NCBI GenBank assembly: GCA_963691705.1
Contig: OY829537.1
Location: 67,911,352 to 67,975,351 of the forward strand
Source of the DNA: Viola odorata
Taxonomy: Eukaryota > Streptophyta > Magnoliopsida > Malpighiales > Violaceae
Direction: 5' to 3'
DNA length: 64,000 nucleotides
Part shown: positions 1 through 10,405 of the stretch, piece by piece
How the letters are laid out: every line of letters begins with the position of its first letter
Position numbering within the stretch: position 1 is the first letter of the stretch
The notes under the pieces: model-generated
What the model was told of the DNA's origin: nothing
Seen by the model: the letters and a program-made list of their open reading frames with translations, nothing else
The model's database searches: none
Program-made: the position numbers and the translations under genes

Positions 1-250
1 TTTCAATGCAAAAAATTTCAAAAACATGATTTACAATTCACCACTATGATCACTTCTTATCTTTGAGATTTTAAAACCTCTCATTTTGAATCCTCTTGCA
101 AAGATTAAAGAAGTTATCACATGATGATCCTTATGAGCTAAAAGTATAACCTAAGTAAACCATGAGTAATCATCCACAATAACAAATGCATGCCTTATAC
201 TTCTAAGGCTTGAGGTTTTCATTGGAAGTCGAGATGAAATATTTGCAAAG
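1..250 (-). pseudogene. Ty1/copia integrase fragment
   Basis: On the minus strand this encodes a piece of the copia integrase core. The conserved stretch HAFVIVDDYSWFT lies near 150-190, followed after a stop codon by AHKDHH and then IRSDHSGEL near 45-60, which matches the family pattern around the second catalytic aspartate (usually IRSDHGGEF). Integrase inserts element cDNA into the host genome. The frame is broken by a stop after WFT and another after GEL, and the window edge cuts it, so it is a dead fragment. Sequence from 250 to about 470 stays open on the minus strand but I do not recognise it as integrase. No copia LTR is visible here. Confidence 0.7.
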
Positions 251-469
251 GCCTTGAGGTAGTTACCATGTTCATGTTCATTATGTTTTTCCAGTTGAAA
301 ACAATGGAAAAGTCCATCCTTCTCGTACCCTTTTGTCGAACATCTCTTTGTTATACACTCTATAAAACACTTGGTTGGCTCACTTTTAATGGGATGCAAC
401 TGAATGCTAAGAACACCCACGTGTTCATGAACGAAAAAGATGAAGAAAAATAGATTTAATCCAACCAAA

Positions 470-637
470 AATACAAACCAAGATGGACAAAGCGTTGAAG
501 ATGGATCAAATAAGGTAAAATGGCCAAAAACTCAAAAATACTCAAATGGTCAAAAATGACAAGGAAGGCAAGGGGATGATTTTTGAACCGTAGGAATACC
601 TTGAAAGTTAAGGAAATGCAACCGTGAGATTGCTGGC
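470..637 (-). other. Leader remnant of a CRM-like gypsy element
   Basis: This stretch lies on the internal side of the primer-binding site at 638-649, so it should be the untranslated leader of the minus-strand element whose 5' LTR is 652-1562. No coding region is recognisable. The boundary with the copia scrap is uncertain. Confidence 0.4.
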
Positions 638-649
638 GCTCCGCTACCA
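638..649 (-). other. Primer-binding site, CRM-like element
   Basis: Read on the minus strand this is TGGTAGCGGAGC, two bases from the end of an LTR. The same 12-mer sits at 61565-61576 in the nearly intact element, and an 11/12 match sits at 22090-22100. It occupies the place of the tRNA primer site and resembles the common TGGTATCAGAGC initiator-Met site in its outer bases only; the primer tRNA is not assigned. Confidence 0.7.
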
Positions 650-651
650 CC

Positions 652-1562
652 TGATATGGTCCAAATGCCGAGCTTGGCTTGGACGTTGCTTGTAAGGGCC
701 GGATCTAGTCTCGTGCGCGGTTGGCTTTGGGTTCGGCCATGGAATGGATGAACAGATGGAGTTTTGATGATATTTTGTAAGGAAGATGCAGCAGAATATT
801 TAAGATGAAGGAAATGATTTTATATATGTATATGGCTCAAAGGCTCGAAGGAACTACAAGCGTTTGAGGCGTCTTGAACAAGATCGAACTTTCTCTAAGA
901 GAAAGCAAATGATTAGTCCACCTTGAAAGGATGGACGATTGGATCTAGGATCCTCCTAGAGCTAGTCTAAGGATTTGGCTTAAGGCTTAAGAAGAAATTC
1001 TCAAAATCAAAAGCAACTATAAAAGAGGCTAAGTCCTTCAATTTATAGTGCAAATTATTACAAGGGAAAAGACCCTCAACACCCTTGGACAAAGGGGCTT
1101 CATACTTGGAAGATGCGGTCTTGATCGTGGGCTTTTGGTTGCTTAGTGCCGATGGGCTTGGGTGCTGGCTCGGGACCTCGTGTGAGGTTGGCCTTAGGCG
1201 CAGCCTTGGTGCTGGGTGCGGGCGAGGCCTTGACGCTGGGCACGGGCGAGGCCTTGGCGATGGGCTTAGGCGCGGTCTAGGCATTGGGCTTAGGCAAGGC
1301 CGAAGCGCTAGGCGCATGCGAGGCCGAAGCGTTGGGCGCGTGCGAGGCCGAGGCGCTGGGTGCGGCCTTGAGCGTGCTGTGGGACTCGGGCTCGTGCGTG
1401 GCCTTGGTGCTGGGCTTCGGCGAGGTCGAGGCGATGGGTTTAGGTGCGGCCGAGGCTTCCGTGACCCTCTAATGGGGCCTTAGTGCCTTCATGACCAAGA
1501 CGATCTTGGCCTTGCTCTTAGTCTCATGCCCATGTATGGCACGGGCTACTTGGCCTGTATCA
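652..1562 (-). mobile_element. 5' LTR of a truncated CRM-like gypsy element
   Basis: The LTR runs from TGATATGGTCC to GGCCTGTATCA on the plus strand, giving imperfect inverted ends like the related LTRs at 17692, 22102, 54378 and 61579. It is placed by the adjoining primer-binding site at 638-649. Only this LTR and a scrap of leader survive; the rest of the element would have lain to the left. The right end abuts an Athila LTR remnant that begins at 1563. Confidence 0.65.
1180..1465. repeat. GC-rich minisatellite in LTR
   Basis: Degenerate tandem units of roughly 20-30 bp around GCGAGGCCGAAGCGTTGGGC are repeated about ten times. The block is far more GC-rich than its surroundings and lies inside the LTR at 652-1562. 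It creates long open frames on both strands (Gly/Arg-rich or Pro/Arg-rich) that are repeat artefacts. Confidence 0.75.
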
Positions 1563-1968
1563 TCGACCCCTATAGCACGTCTACGTCTTGAGGATGGAAT
1601 ATTTGTGCACCGATGACTGACTTGCCCTCTACGCAACCCAAGAAAACCCCTTGCTAAGATTTCTCCATATTTTATTTTATCTCATTTAATCTCCTGTTTA
1701 TTTTGTTTATGATTGTTATTTCTGTTGTTTTTATTATTGCTGTCCGTGTTAGCTGTCGTGCCCTCGATCTCTCCCGGCTAACTAGTTTAACCAACAAACC
1801 CCCCCCTTTGTGTTACTTTTCGGTTGCATTTATCTTTGTCATACATCTAGGGCAAGTTGTCACTTTCAGTCTCTGTGGATCGTCCCTATTACCACTGTAT
1901 GCAAATTAATTTGTGTATCTAGGCCTCAGGTTTTAATATTATTTTTGACCCGTTTCGACGGCGAGTCA
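1563..1968 (+). mobile_element. Athila-like 5' LTR remnant (3' part)
   Basis: This is the last 0.4 kb of an LTR. It includes the segment CTCTGTGGATCGTCCCTATT, which corresponds to the same position in the 3' LTR at 5577-7029, and ends GTCA just before the primer-binding site. The left part is missing where the LTR at 652-1562 abuts. Confidence 0.7.
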
Positions 1969-1973
1969 AATTT

Positions 1974-1992
1974 TGGCATTGTTGCCAGAGAC
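1974..1992 (+). other. Athila primer-binding site (decayed)
   Basis: The sequence TGGCATTGTTGCCAGAGAC is the usual Athila site TGGCGCCGTTGCCGGGGAC (tRNA-Asp type) with four differences, all G-to-A or C-to-T. That pattern is expected from decay of methylated cytosines. It lies 5 bp after the LTR remnant and 31 bp before gag. Confidence 0.75.
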
Positions 1993-2023
1993 TGATTTGT
2001 TCTGATTTCTTATTTTTATTTGT

Positions 2024-3309
2024 ATGACCAGGAGATTTGCTCAAGACCTAGCCTACCTCCATCGAGACCTCGACGACGCAGAAGTCGTCTACCCCGAGAT
2101 ACCCAATATGGCAGACCCGCAACAACCACCAAACAATCAGACCATTGATGACCTTAATGCTGCTCCTGAGGCACCTAGTAGTTGCATTGTCTGGCCTGCT
2201 ATCCCTCACGACTGGACACTCAAGTCCTCTGTTATACATAATCTCCCCTCCTTCCATGGATTGCCCAAAGAGAATCCTCATCGCCACTTGCAGCATCTTC
2301 ATTCTGTTTGTGAGGCTATGAAACCCACTAATGTCGATATCGACCTGGCTAAGCTGCGAGCTTTTATGTGGTCCCTCAAGGACGCTGCTAAGGATTGGTT
2401 CTACGACCTTCCTCCATGATCTATTACATCTTGGGATGAGATGTCTAAATCTTTCACTGATAAGTATTATCCAGCATCCACGGCAAGCGTGACCCGCAAA
2501 CAGCTAGTCTCCATTGTTCAGAACGATGACGAGAGTCTAGGGCAATATCATGAGCGCTATAAGAAAATGCAAGCCTTGTGTCCTTCCCACAATCTGACTG
2601 ATCATGCCCTCATCCAGTAGTTTTATGAAGGCTTGAAACCACATGACAAGGCCTTATTGGATGCCGCAACCGGTAGTTCTCTTTGTGCCCGCACCCCGGC
2701 TGCAGCTAAGGCCATAATTGAGCTCATGGCCGAGACTATTGTTGCGTCTGAAACAGTAGCAAGTAACAACCAAAATGCCCATGTTGCTGCCATGCAAGGT
2801 CAGTTAGATAACATCACGGGCATGTTGGAGGATACAATGCCTCGTATGGCCAGAATTACAATAAGGGCCGGAAGTACCCCAATTTCAGTTGGCCTCGCAA
2901 CCCCCAATCGTCTAGCCCTCGATAGCCGCAGTAGCAACATCAATATAGGAATCCATCTCAACCACCCTTCAATATGTAGAATTTCGTGCGAAGGCCTACA
3001 TATCACCACAACAAGCAGTACCAATATCAGCCCCCTCAAGGTCAGACTTTCATCGCTCCAATGGTTTATGAAGCAACTAATGATAAGAAAATCATCGCGG
3101 ATTTGCAAAAGCAAATGAGTATCATAGCTGTCGAGATGAAAGAATTAAAAAACAAAGGCAGACTCCCTAGGCAGACTGAACCAAATCCGAAGCACAATGT
3201 ATGTGCCATGACACTCCTCATCGGTACTCAACTGCCCTCGCGTGTACATCCGCATCTAGGCCTAGACGCTGAAATACCTGAGCATGTACATCTAGGCCTC
3301 GACGTCTAA
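2024..3309 (+). pseudogene. Athila-like gag (capsid) relic
   Basis: Gag forms the virus-like particle of the retrotransposon. The start at 2024 opens MTRRFAQDLAYLHRDL. Family landmarks follow: the capsid core with LPSFHGLPKENPHRHLQHLH, then AFMWSLKDAAKDWFYDLPP, then after a stop SWDEMSKSFTDKYYPAS, YHERYKKMQALCPSH and AAAKAIIELMAETI. It is broken by a stop at 2417-2419 (CGA to TGA by homology), a stop near 2618-2620 (CAG to TAG), a frameshift between about 2840 and 2990, and a TAA at 3307-3309. The stretch KYPNFSWPRN near the frameshift is typical of the gag tail in this lineage. The decay pattern again looks like loss of methylated cytosines. Confidence 0.85.
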
Positions 3310-4254
3310 CAAACCGCAGAGCTTGAGCCTGAGCCCAAGCTAGAAAAGAGCAAGACAAAGAGGCCACCAGAGTTCACCCAAGAGTACATCCATAAGATCC
3401 TTGAGCCATATTTTCCCCAACGACTAGTCAAGTCTAAAAAGGATGATGAGGACCGTGAGATTTTTGAAATGTTTAACAAAATGCAAGTTAACATCCCCTT
3501 GCTGCATGCTATTAAAAATATTCCTCATTATGCTAATTTTTTGAAAAATTGGTGTGCTAACAAGTGTAACATGATAGGTGTGAAAAAGATTTGTGTAGGT
3601 GCGAATGTCTCGACCACGATCCAGCGAAAGCTACCACCGAAGTGCAAGGATAAAGGTATGTTCTCCGTCCCATGTAAAATCGGTACTACTGCTATTGGTA
3701 GAGCTATGTGTGATTCTGGTGCAGGTATCAACGCCATGCCCTTGACGATATACAACAGTCTAGGCCTTGGACCCATCAAGCCCACTGGGACCACGATCCA
3801 ACTTGCTGACAAATTTGTCAACCATTCTGAGGGTGTTATTGAGGATGTCTTGGTCCAAGTTGGAGATTTCATATACCTAGCTGACTTCTACGTGATTGAC
3901 ATGAAGAATGGGCATTCTATCAAGGCCTCAATCATGCTCCTAGGCAAACCATTCCTTAGGACCGCAAAAGCTAAGATCGACATCCACGACGCCTCCATTA
4001 CTCTTGAGTTCGACGGCGAGACCATCAAGTTCAATATGCTTGATAATATTAGACGCCCCACCGAGTTTTCTAGCGTAAACTTTGTTGATATTGTTGCCCC
4101 TGTTGTTACTGTTGTTTCTAAACTTACTGCTGATGATTCTCTGCAACTTGCCCTCGACAGGAGTATTCCGCCCACCATGCTAGACACCTTCACTTTGACA
4201 CTTGTGACTTCAGAGCACTCAAGTATTGATGTTATTGACCCTATTGGTACATAA
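3310..4254 (+). pseudogene. Athila-like protease region
   Basis: The same frame continues from the gag tail: FPQRLVKSKKDDEDREIFEM, then NIPLLHAIKNIPHYANFLKN, the conserved linker of the lineage. The aspartic protease core follows: CDSGAGINAMPLTIYNSLGL with the catalytic D-S-G-A, then GTTIQLADK, GVIEDVLVQV, ADFYVIDM and LLGKPFLRTAKAKIDIHDA. The protease would cut the Gag-Pol polyprotein. This section is open for 261 codons from 3469 and keeps its active-site residues. It ends in a TAA at 4252-4254 with the same frame resuming downstream. Confidence 0.87.
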
Positions 4255-4344
4255 GTTTTCGATCTTAACGGTGACAACTCTACACATCTTGCCCTCGACG
4301 GGAACATCACTACTAATGCACTAGCAGAGGCTGAGGCACACATC

Positions 4345-4671
4345 ATGGAGCCTTCGGGCTTGAAGGACATCGTTGTTGCTCAAGCCACCTGTGAATCTAT
4401 GGTACACTCATCCAAGCCCTCTGATATCCCTACTACTAATTCAACGTTTTCCCCATCTCCTTCGCAGGACCCAAAGTATAAGTTGAAGAGCTTGCCCTCG
4501 CATCTCAAGTACGCCTACCTTGGCGAGCATAACACACTCCTGGTGATCATCTCTAGCAAGCTCGATCCTACTGCGGAGAGCGAGTTAATTTCCACACTAA
4601 AAAGATACCGCGAAGCCCTTGGATGGACGGTCATTGAGGTCAAGACACTCGCACCAGCCTTAGACACTTGA
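4345..4671 (+). pseudogene. Athila-like reverse-transcriptase lead-in
   Basis: In frame with the protease, this encodes ELKPLPSHLKY-type family sequence (here KLKSLPSHLKYAYLGEHNTL), then VIISSKLDPTAESELISTLK and ALGWTVIEVK. These sit just before the reverse transcriptase domain in Athila elements. Homology stops at 4671, before any RT catalytic motif, so the polymerase, RNase H and integrase have been lost by deletion. Confidence 0.85.
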
Positions 4672-5576
4672 ACTAGCAACCTTAGTGTAACATGTTCAGT
4701 AATAGCGACTCTCACTTCTCACCACAAAACCACGATTAGTTAGCTTATAACTCAAGATGATCATTGGAGGAACACCAATAAAACTTTCTTGCCCAAGCAA
4801 TTGCCCAAGAATGATAATTTTATGTCTTGACTAAGAAACATTGAACTGTCCAAATTATACATAGAGTTGTCAGTCTTTTTAATTTTACACTGCCTGCCGA
4901 GTCTTTTAAATTTTTTGCATGTATGTGTGGACATCACTAGAACCAACGGGGTTGCACGGTGTTGGTAATTTGGTACCATCACCCCTAATATAGGAAAAAC
5001 TCCCCGAAGTGCATTTAGCTAATCCCTTAAAACCGGGCCGAACAAGCTAAGCCAGGGGTGTCCATTACTTGAGCTTTATATGTTTTATTTTTAGCAAGCA
5101 AAGGAAGAAAAATAAACAAAGAAAGCATTGCTTCAAAAAAAATTTTGTGCAAATAAAAGACTCCAAAGTGGGCAATCAAAAAGATCTCGATGCACACATA
5201 AGTTAGCAACAAACTATGCTTACAAGTTTTTTTTCCTGTTTAATGTGTGTGCATGTTTTTGTGTCAATAACTCTTGTATCTTTTAGACTAATGGAAAGGC
5301 AAAGAATAATGTAATCAAAATGATTTTGTTCCTCCAATTGCTCTCTTGAGTCTTGAGTTGACTGTCCTTGGTTTCACTGTGATGAGTGAGATGTTGTTGG
5401 GCATTGAAAAGACCTTGTTAATCTAGGATGGATTTGAAGAGTTAAGTATCTATGTATTTTCTATGTTGAGGTGATTTTTGAGTTAAAGCTGGTTTTATTT
5501 TATTTTATTTTTGCATGTTTTGTGTGTTATATGCTTGGGGGAAGCATCAGATTAAGTGTGTGAGGGAGGGGGGGTT
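4672..5576 (+). other. 3' untranslated part of the Athila-like element and polypurine tract
   Basis: No coding region is recognised in this 0.9 kb. Near the end, ATGCTTGGGGGAAGCATCAG precedes a purine-rich run GTGAGGGAGGGGGGG at about 5560-5574. That run is the probable polypurine tract that primes plus-strand synthesis, since it directly precedes the TGATTGAGC start of the 3' LTR. Confidence 0.65.
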
Positions 5577-7029
5577 TGATTGAGCTTAAATTGCAATGGT
5601 TTTACCACTAGTTTTCTTGCATTTTTGAATGGTACTCTATTAATTTCAGCATGAATCCTATTACTATCGTAGGAAATAGATCTGGAGAGGAAGTGAGCAG
5701 ACAAGGGGAAAATTTAGTCAAGTTCTGGACAAAGATCAGAGTTAACCCATCACTGAAGACAGACATCTCTCTCTTGGCCAAGAGCAAAAACCTCCTTGGC
5801 CTATCCCTCGATCAAGAAAATATATCCGGACAGACAGAGAACTTAGCAGCGTTGGCAGAAGACTCCTACTTCCATGACGATTATTGGCGTTATCCGCGAG
5901 AGCATCGGAGTAGCACCTGACTATCTTGTCTTGTGTTTTTAGAATTCTTATGTGAGGAGGAGAGTTATTCAGATACAATTTAGAGTTCTAGTAGGATTTA
6001 ATTTCCTTGATTTTCTTTTTAGAGATTTTATAGGGAGAGGGAACTATATATACTCTCCCTAGGTTATTTGAGAAAGGGACTTCGCCCGGAACTTGGTCTC
6101 TTCTCTAGTTTTTCCTTTTGTTGCCGTTTACATACTTTGCTCCTTTGGAAAAGAAGGATTTTTATCAATTCAATATATCCTTTATTCGCTTTCAAATATG
6201 AGTATGAGTAGCTAAGCAAACCATTCTAAGTAGAGGCGTTTAAAGCATGAATATAAGCTTGAATGAGGCCTAATTTGATCTTATTAATCTTTAAATCTAT
6301 ATTTAATTAATCTCATAATAATCTTAACGTGTTTTCTAATTAATTTTAGGTCTGACCAATCTAGGGTTAAGTAGATTACGCAACAGTCATTCCTCTTGGC
6401 CTTGGCTTCTTGATCAAGAGGATCGAAGTAGACACCTAAGCGTTGTCGGAACATCTGCGAAATGGTAGGGGGAAAGGTTAATCAGATTTAGTCCCAACTG
6501 ACGCCCGAGGAAACTAGGTCTGGAGTTATCTTCCACTAATCAATCATCAGCCAACTTAGTAAACCCTTTAACCAACAAGGTGCTACTTGGTTAGGCATCA
6601 CCTCTAGGGATACCTAAGGTGGTGGTTATATAGTAGGGAAGCAGGGGTGATAAGGCTAACTTGATCCTATAGCAACTCTGTATATTTGAAGATGAATACC
6701 CCTGCATCAATGATTGCAACTTATATCTCATAGCTTTCCAAAGCCTCTACTAGGAATTTCTCTCATTTGATAGTTTCGTCTTGATCTACGTCTTGACCAA
6801 GAACCTCATTCTTGGCCAAGATTGTTTACTTGCTTTATTTATTTTCTAGTTTTTAGTTTTAAACAAAAACCCCAATTTTACCTAAGTGTTACCCCTAATC
6901 ATTACAAGTTCTCACAAATCATACCTTTTCTCCCTGTGGACCGAACCTCTTACTTGCTATTTACAATTAACTTGTTCTTAGTAGTGAGTTGTAACTTATA
7001 TTTATTTTTGATGGATTCGACGCCCATCA
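5577..7029 (+). mobile_element. Athila-like 3' LTR
   Basis: The LTR begins TGATTGAGC after the polypurine tract and ends ACGCCCATCA. A likely core promoter TATATA lies near 6047-6052 (GAACTATATATACTCTCCC). Related LTRs occur at 11530-13054, 14225-20972 and 25670-31010. The base after its end, 7030, resumes a LINE reading frame on the minus strand; CTCCC (7030-7034) would be the target duplication, but its partner is lost. The short open frame at 5651-5920 lies inside this LTR and is not a gene. Confidence 0.75.
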
Positions 7030-7685
7030 CTCCCGTACCTTGTGGAAGCCAATTTCTTCCTTCACTTTAGACCGATGCATCCTATTCCATGCCACCCAAT
7101 GCACCTTTCTCTCCCCATTGTTCCCACCCTACCAGTATCGCCAAATCACCTTTTCAATCTCATCACAAGCAGCGACCGATATCTCAAAACAACTCATTAT
7201 GTAGGTCGGGATTGACTAGATGACTGACTAAATGAGCATCTTCCACCATGCCTGTGAGAACTTCTTCTCCTTCCATCCCACCAATCTCTTACATATTCTA
7301 TCATAGATCAAGCTAAGCATAACCCTTTTTGATCTCTCGAATGCCACCGGAAGTTGCAAATACTTTGAGTAGTTTACCACAATCCTAACACCCATTCGTT
7401 GTTGCATTAAGCCCCGCACCTCTTATGCCACCCCCGGGCTGAAGGAAACTTTGGATTTATTCAAATTAACATTTGGGCCCAAGGTTGCCTCATAAAGACC
7501 TAGAATATTCGAAATCACCTTCGTGTCCTTAACGGTGGCCTAGGAAAATATCAACTTGTCACCCGCAAAGAACAGATGACTAACAACAGGAGTCTGTCTA
7601 CAAATTTTAAATCCTCTAAGAGAGCCTTTGAATCTATCATCGCACGGAGTAAGGCTGAAAGGCCTTTCGCACAAAGAATGAAGAG
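7030..7685 (-). pseudogene. LINE reverse transcriptase, C-terminal half
   Basis: Minus-strand translation gives the second half of the L1-type reverse transcriptase: CAKGLSALLRAMI, VVSHLFFAGDKLIF, LGPNVNLNKSKVSF, KYLQLPVAFERSK, then GWKEKKFSQAWWKMLI and IPTYIMSCFEISV. The catalytic FADD box reads FAGD (near 7553-7579), so the polymerase would be inactive even if the frame were repaired. Several in-frame stops. The reading continues to VHWVAWNRMHRSK close to 7040, where the Athila LTR begins. Confidence 0.85.
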
Positions 7686-8500
7686 CAAAGTTATCAAAAC
7701 TAAAATGGCCAGCGAACCGCTCAGGTCATGATTCACTGATTTTCTAGTTTAACCGGGTTGAACCAAATCATGTTTAGGAACCGTTTGTACATCAAACCAC
7801 TCAGCTCATGATTCACTAATTCACTGGTTCAACCGAATTAAACCGGGTTGAACCGGTTGGTTTCTAAAAAATATAATATACATACAAATTTATACATATT
7901 TTTTATTAAAATAAAACATAACAAGTTAATATGTTAGTATTAAGAAATAAACTTAGTTATATGATAATTAATAATTAGTGTCAAAAGTGACTTCATGGTT
8001 AGTTTTTTGTAATTCATGAACCAAACTATGAAGTCAAATAAATTGCAATAATAACAAAAATGAAAAGTGCATGGGTGCACTCGTGCCATTTAGAGACTAC
8101 TCATGAACCTACTTCAAATTAGCAAATTGTAATAAAATTATGAATCCATATAATCCAAATTCAAAGTTAGTCACGAACATAAAATAATGAACATCCAATA
8201 TAATTAAACATTACATTTGCAATGGAATATCCAATGAGCCACAACACATTGACCAAACACATAATTACTTCAAAATAACAATGGTTTGCTGGCTACCCCA
8301 CCACCATCCAATTTTAATTTTCAAACAAAAAAACCACCACATTTCTATTCGCATATCGCCTTTCTCCTAATTTTGCTTCTCCCAAGAAATTTCAGTTTCA
8401 ATTATGCAAAAACCAAACCAACCCTTCTTCTCCAACTCTTCACTTTTCTTTTCTCCACTTATAAACTGATTGTTTTAGTTTCCTAGTTTGGTCTTCATTT

Positions 8501-9964
8501 GGGGAAATAGCATAAAGCACCCCTGTACTATTCGCGAAAAGCAGAAACCTCCCCTGAACTATATTGACCATGCAAAGTATAGTCTCCATCTAGTTTGACT
8601 AACAGAGCCGTCAAACTCATTGCCTACAACCAGTTTCCTTTTCTTTTCTTTTTTCCTTCCCGGTTGCACCTTCTTTTCCATTTTTTTTCTTTTCTTCTCT
8701 CTCCTCAATGTTTTAGGGTAAGTTACATTTTTTATTTCTTTGATGCCATTCCATTCCTAACGCTTATTGGCATGGCAACAATAGTTAATCCAACGCCTTA
8801 TTATTCTTTCTTTTTTTTTACCCTTTCCTTCTTATTATGGAGTTTTTGCAAACCACAACTTCTTCAGATACAGAAGCAACACAAGCTCATAACCACTGGT
8901 TCCTCCGTTCTTGACCTTGGTTGTACCGATGGTGCTTGGTTGCAGGTCATTATTTTTTCCCACTCTTTCTGTTATGGGTTTTAAGCTTAAAGTGATTATT
9001 GGGTGTCCTTTTCCCCTATGGGTTAGGCTCCATTTCTTCCACACACACCAGATCTGGATCTAGATCTAAACTCAACAAGAAGGAGGAGCGGTTGGCGATT
9101 TCTACGATGCTAGTGAGCGCGAGCGAGAGTATGGTGTGCGTGGAGGAATTCAAAAAGCCCAGGACGACGGACTTCATTGCGGTGATGAATAGGTAGGGGC
9201 TTGTTTAGAAAATGAAGGTGATGTTTCTGACGATGGATGTTGATGAGAATGTGAACAAATTAAATCTTCAAGATTTCCATTCCTGTAGTTGTTGTTGACG
9301 ACGATGATGATGGGTTATTTTCAAGATTGAATCTTTTTATCTTCTTCTCTTTTATTTATTTTTTTATTCTCTCTCAAATTCTGAAATTCTAGTGATTTAG
9401 TGGGTATAAATTTATTTTTCTGTTTGATTGGAATATGGAGATTTAAAAAAAAAAAAAAAATAGAGATGAACGATGGTGAAATAGAGATGGATTTAAGAAT
9501 TGGGTATGGATTTAAAATCTGAGTAACAATTGATTATTTCAGAAAATTAAAAAAGTAAATGAAGATGAAGGATGTGTTTTTTTTTCTTTTTAATAGTAAA
9601 AGGATGAATTTAAAATGAAAAAAATTGAATGATAAAAATGGAATTATGGAATAGAAATCACACAACTGATTTAAATTATAGGGTTTCGTATAAATGGTTT
9701 TAATTAAATAAAGTAAAGAATTTATTTAGGGAGAAAAGAAGAAAAGAAAAAAAATGAAAAAGAAGGTGCAACCAGGAAGGAAAAAAGAAAAGAAAAGAAA
9801 ACTGGTTGTAGTGAGTGACTTTAACTGTTATGTTAGTCAAACTGGACGGAGACTATACTTTGCACGGTCAATGTAGTTCAGGGGAGGTGTATTTGACGCT
9901 TTAAAGATCATGGGAGGTTTCTGCTTTTCGCGAATAGTACAGGGGTGCTTTATGTTATTTCCCC
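8501..9964. mobile_element. MULE with long terminal inverted repeats and captured exon (Pack-MULE)
   Basis: Long inverted ends of about 200 bp face each other (8501-8715 and 9750-9964). Both start GGGGAAATA[G/A]CATAAAGC when read inward. They are flanked by an exact 9-bp duplication TCTTCATTT (8492-8500 and 9965-9973), the length used by Mutator-like elements. No transposase is present. The interior holds a piece of a methyltransferase gene (8858-8945) and a second unassigned segment near 9040-9200. Confidence 0.88.
8858..8945 (+). pseudogene. Captured exon fragment of an FtsJ-like RNA methyltransferase
   Basis: The translation IQKQHKLITTGSSVLDLGC followed by TDGAWLQ matches the S-adenosyl-methionine binding start of FtsJ/RrmJ-type 2'-O-methyltransferases, where the usual form is VLDLGCAPGAWLQ. 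The motif-I residues D-L-G-C are kept, while A-P-G has become T-D-G. The coding match stops exactly at CAG|GTCATT, a normal exon-donor junction, so an intron border came along, which points to DNA-level capture. It lies between MULE inverted repeats and is too short to be active. Confidence 0.75.
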
Positions 9965-9994
9965 TCTTCATTTTAGGTTAATTTCTATCAAAAA

Positions 9995-10405
9995 ATGAAG
10001 CCAATTCAGCTGCTCCCTCTCCTCCTCTCACTCCACTCACTACCCTCCATCATTCACTCATATTTATCCTCTAAGAGGGCGGTTCTCGTCACTTTCCGCC
10101 ACATTGTCGTAGAAAGATCTCTTCTACGGAACCTCAGCAGCAGCCCATGCTCATGGCTTGGCGTCTTCTATGACTCGCCCTGGACCACTATTGTGGAGCT
10201 CTGTTTGCTCGGTATGGGTCATTCCCGCCAGCTCCATAGTGCTCTCAGCAACTTGCCCTCTCTTCAAACTCTATCTCTCCGCTTCAACGCTCTCACTAGA
10301 ACCTTCCCGTCCGACATCAGCAACATTACTTCCCAGCCAACCTCTACCTCCAAGAGAACTTCTCTGGCACCATTCCTGATGAGGACGATGACGGCGGCGG
10401 ATTAG
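9995..10405 (+). pseudogene. LRR receptor-like kinase, N-terminal fragment
   Basis: The open frame starts MKPIQLLPLLLSLHSLPS, a plausible signal peptide, followed by the LRR N-terminal cap (SPCSWLGVFYDSP, usually PCSWxGVxCD) and the first leucine-rich repeats (LPSLQTLSLRFNALT, FPSDISNITS). This is the extracellular start of an LRR receptor-like kinase of the inactive-kinase type (RLK1-like) by sequence. A frameshift near 10335 diverts it: the other frame continues NLYLQENFSGTIPDE before a stop. Cap cysteine has changed (VFYD for VFCD). Transmembrane and kinase parts are absent. The stretch 8286-8500 plus 9974-9994 looks like its original 5' flank, split by the MULE. Confidence 0.8.

Larger units (their letters stand above)
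1563..7029 (+). mobile_element. Athila-like Ty3/gypsy element, internally deleted
   Basis: Order: LTR remnant (1563-1968), primer-binding site, gag, protease, RT lead-in, a coding-free stretch, polypurine tract, and a full-length LTR (5577-7029). Gag and protease have clear Athila-lineage sequence. Reverse transcriptase core, RNase H and integrase are missing, so the element cannot move on its own. The right end lies inside a LINE reading frame. The two LTRs align in order but differ strongly, so this may be a join of two related elements. Confidence 0.8.

Noticed and set aside
967..1483. Long Gly/Arg-rich and Pro/Arg-rich open frames on both strands
   Set aside because: They lie on the GC-rich minisatellite inside an LTR and mirror the repeat unit; there is no start context or domain.
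5651..5920. 89-codon open frame
   Set aside because: It lies entirely inside the Athila-like 3' LTR and has no recognisable domain.
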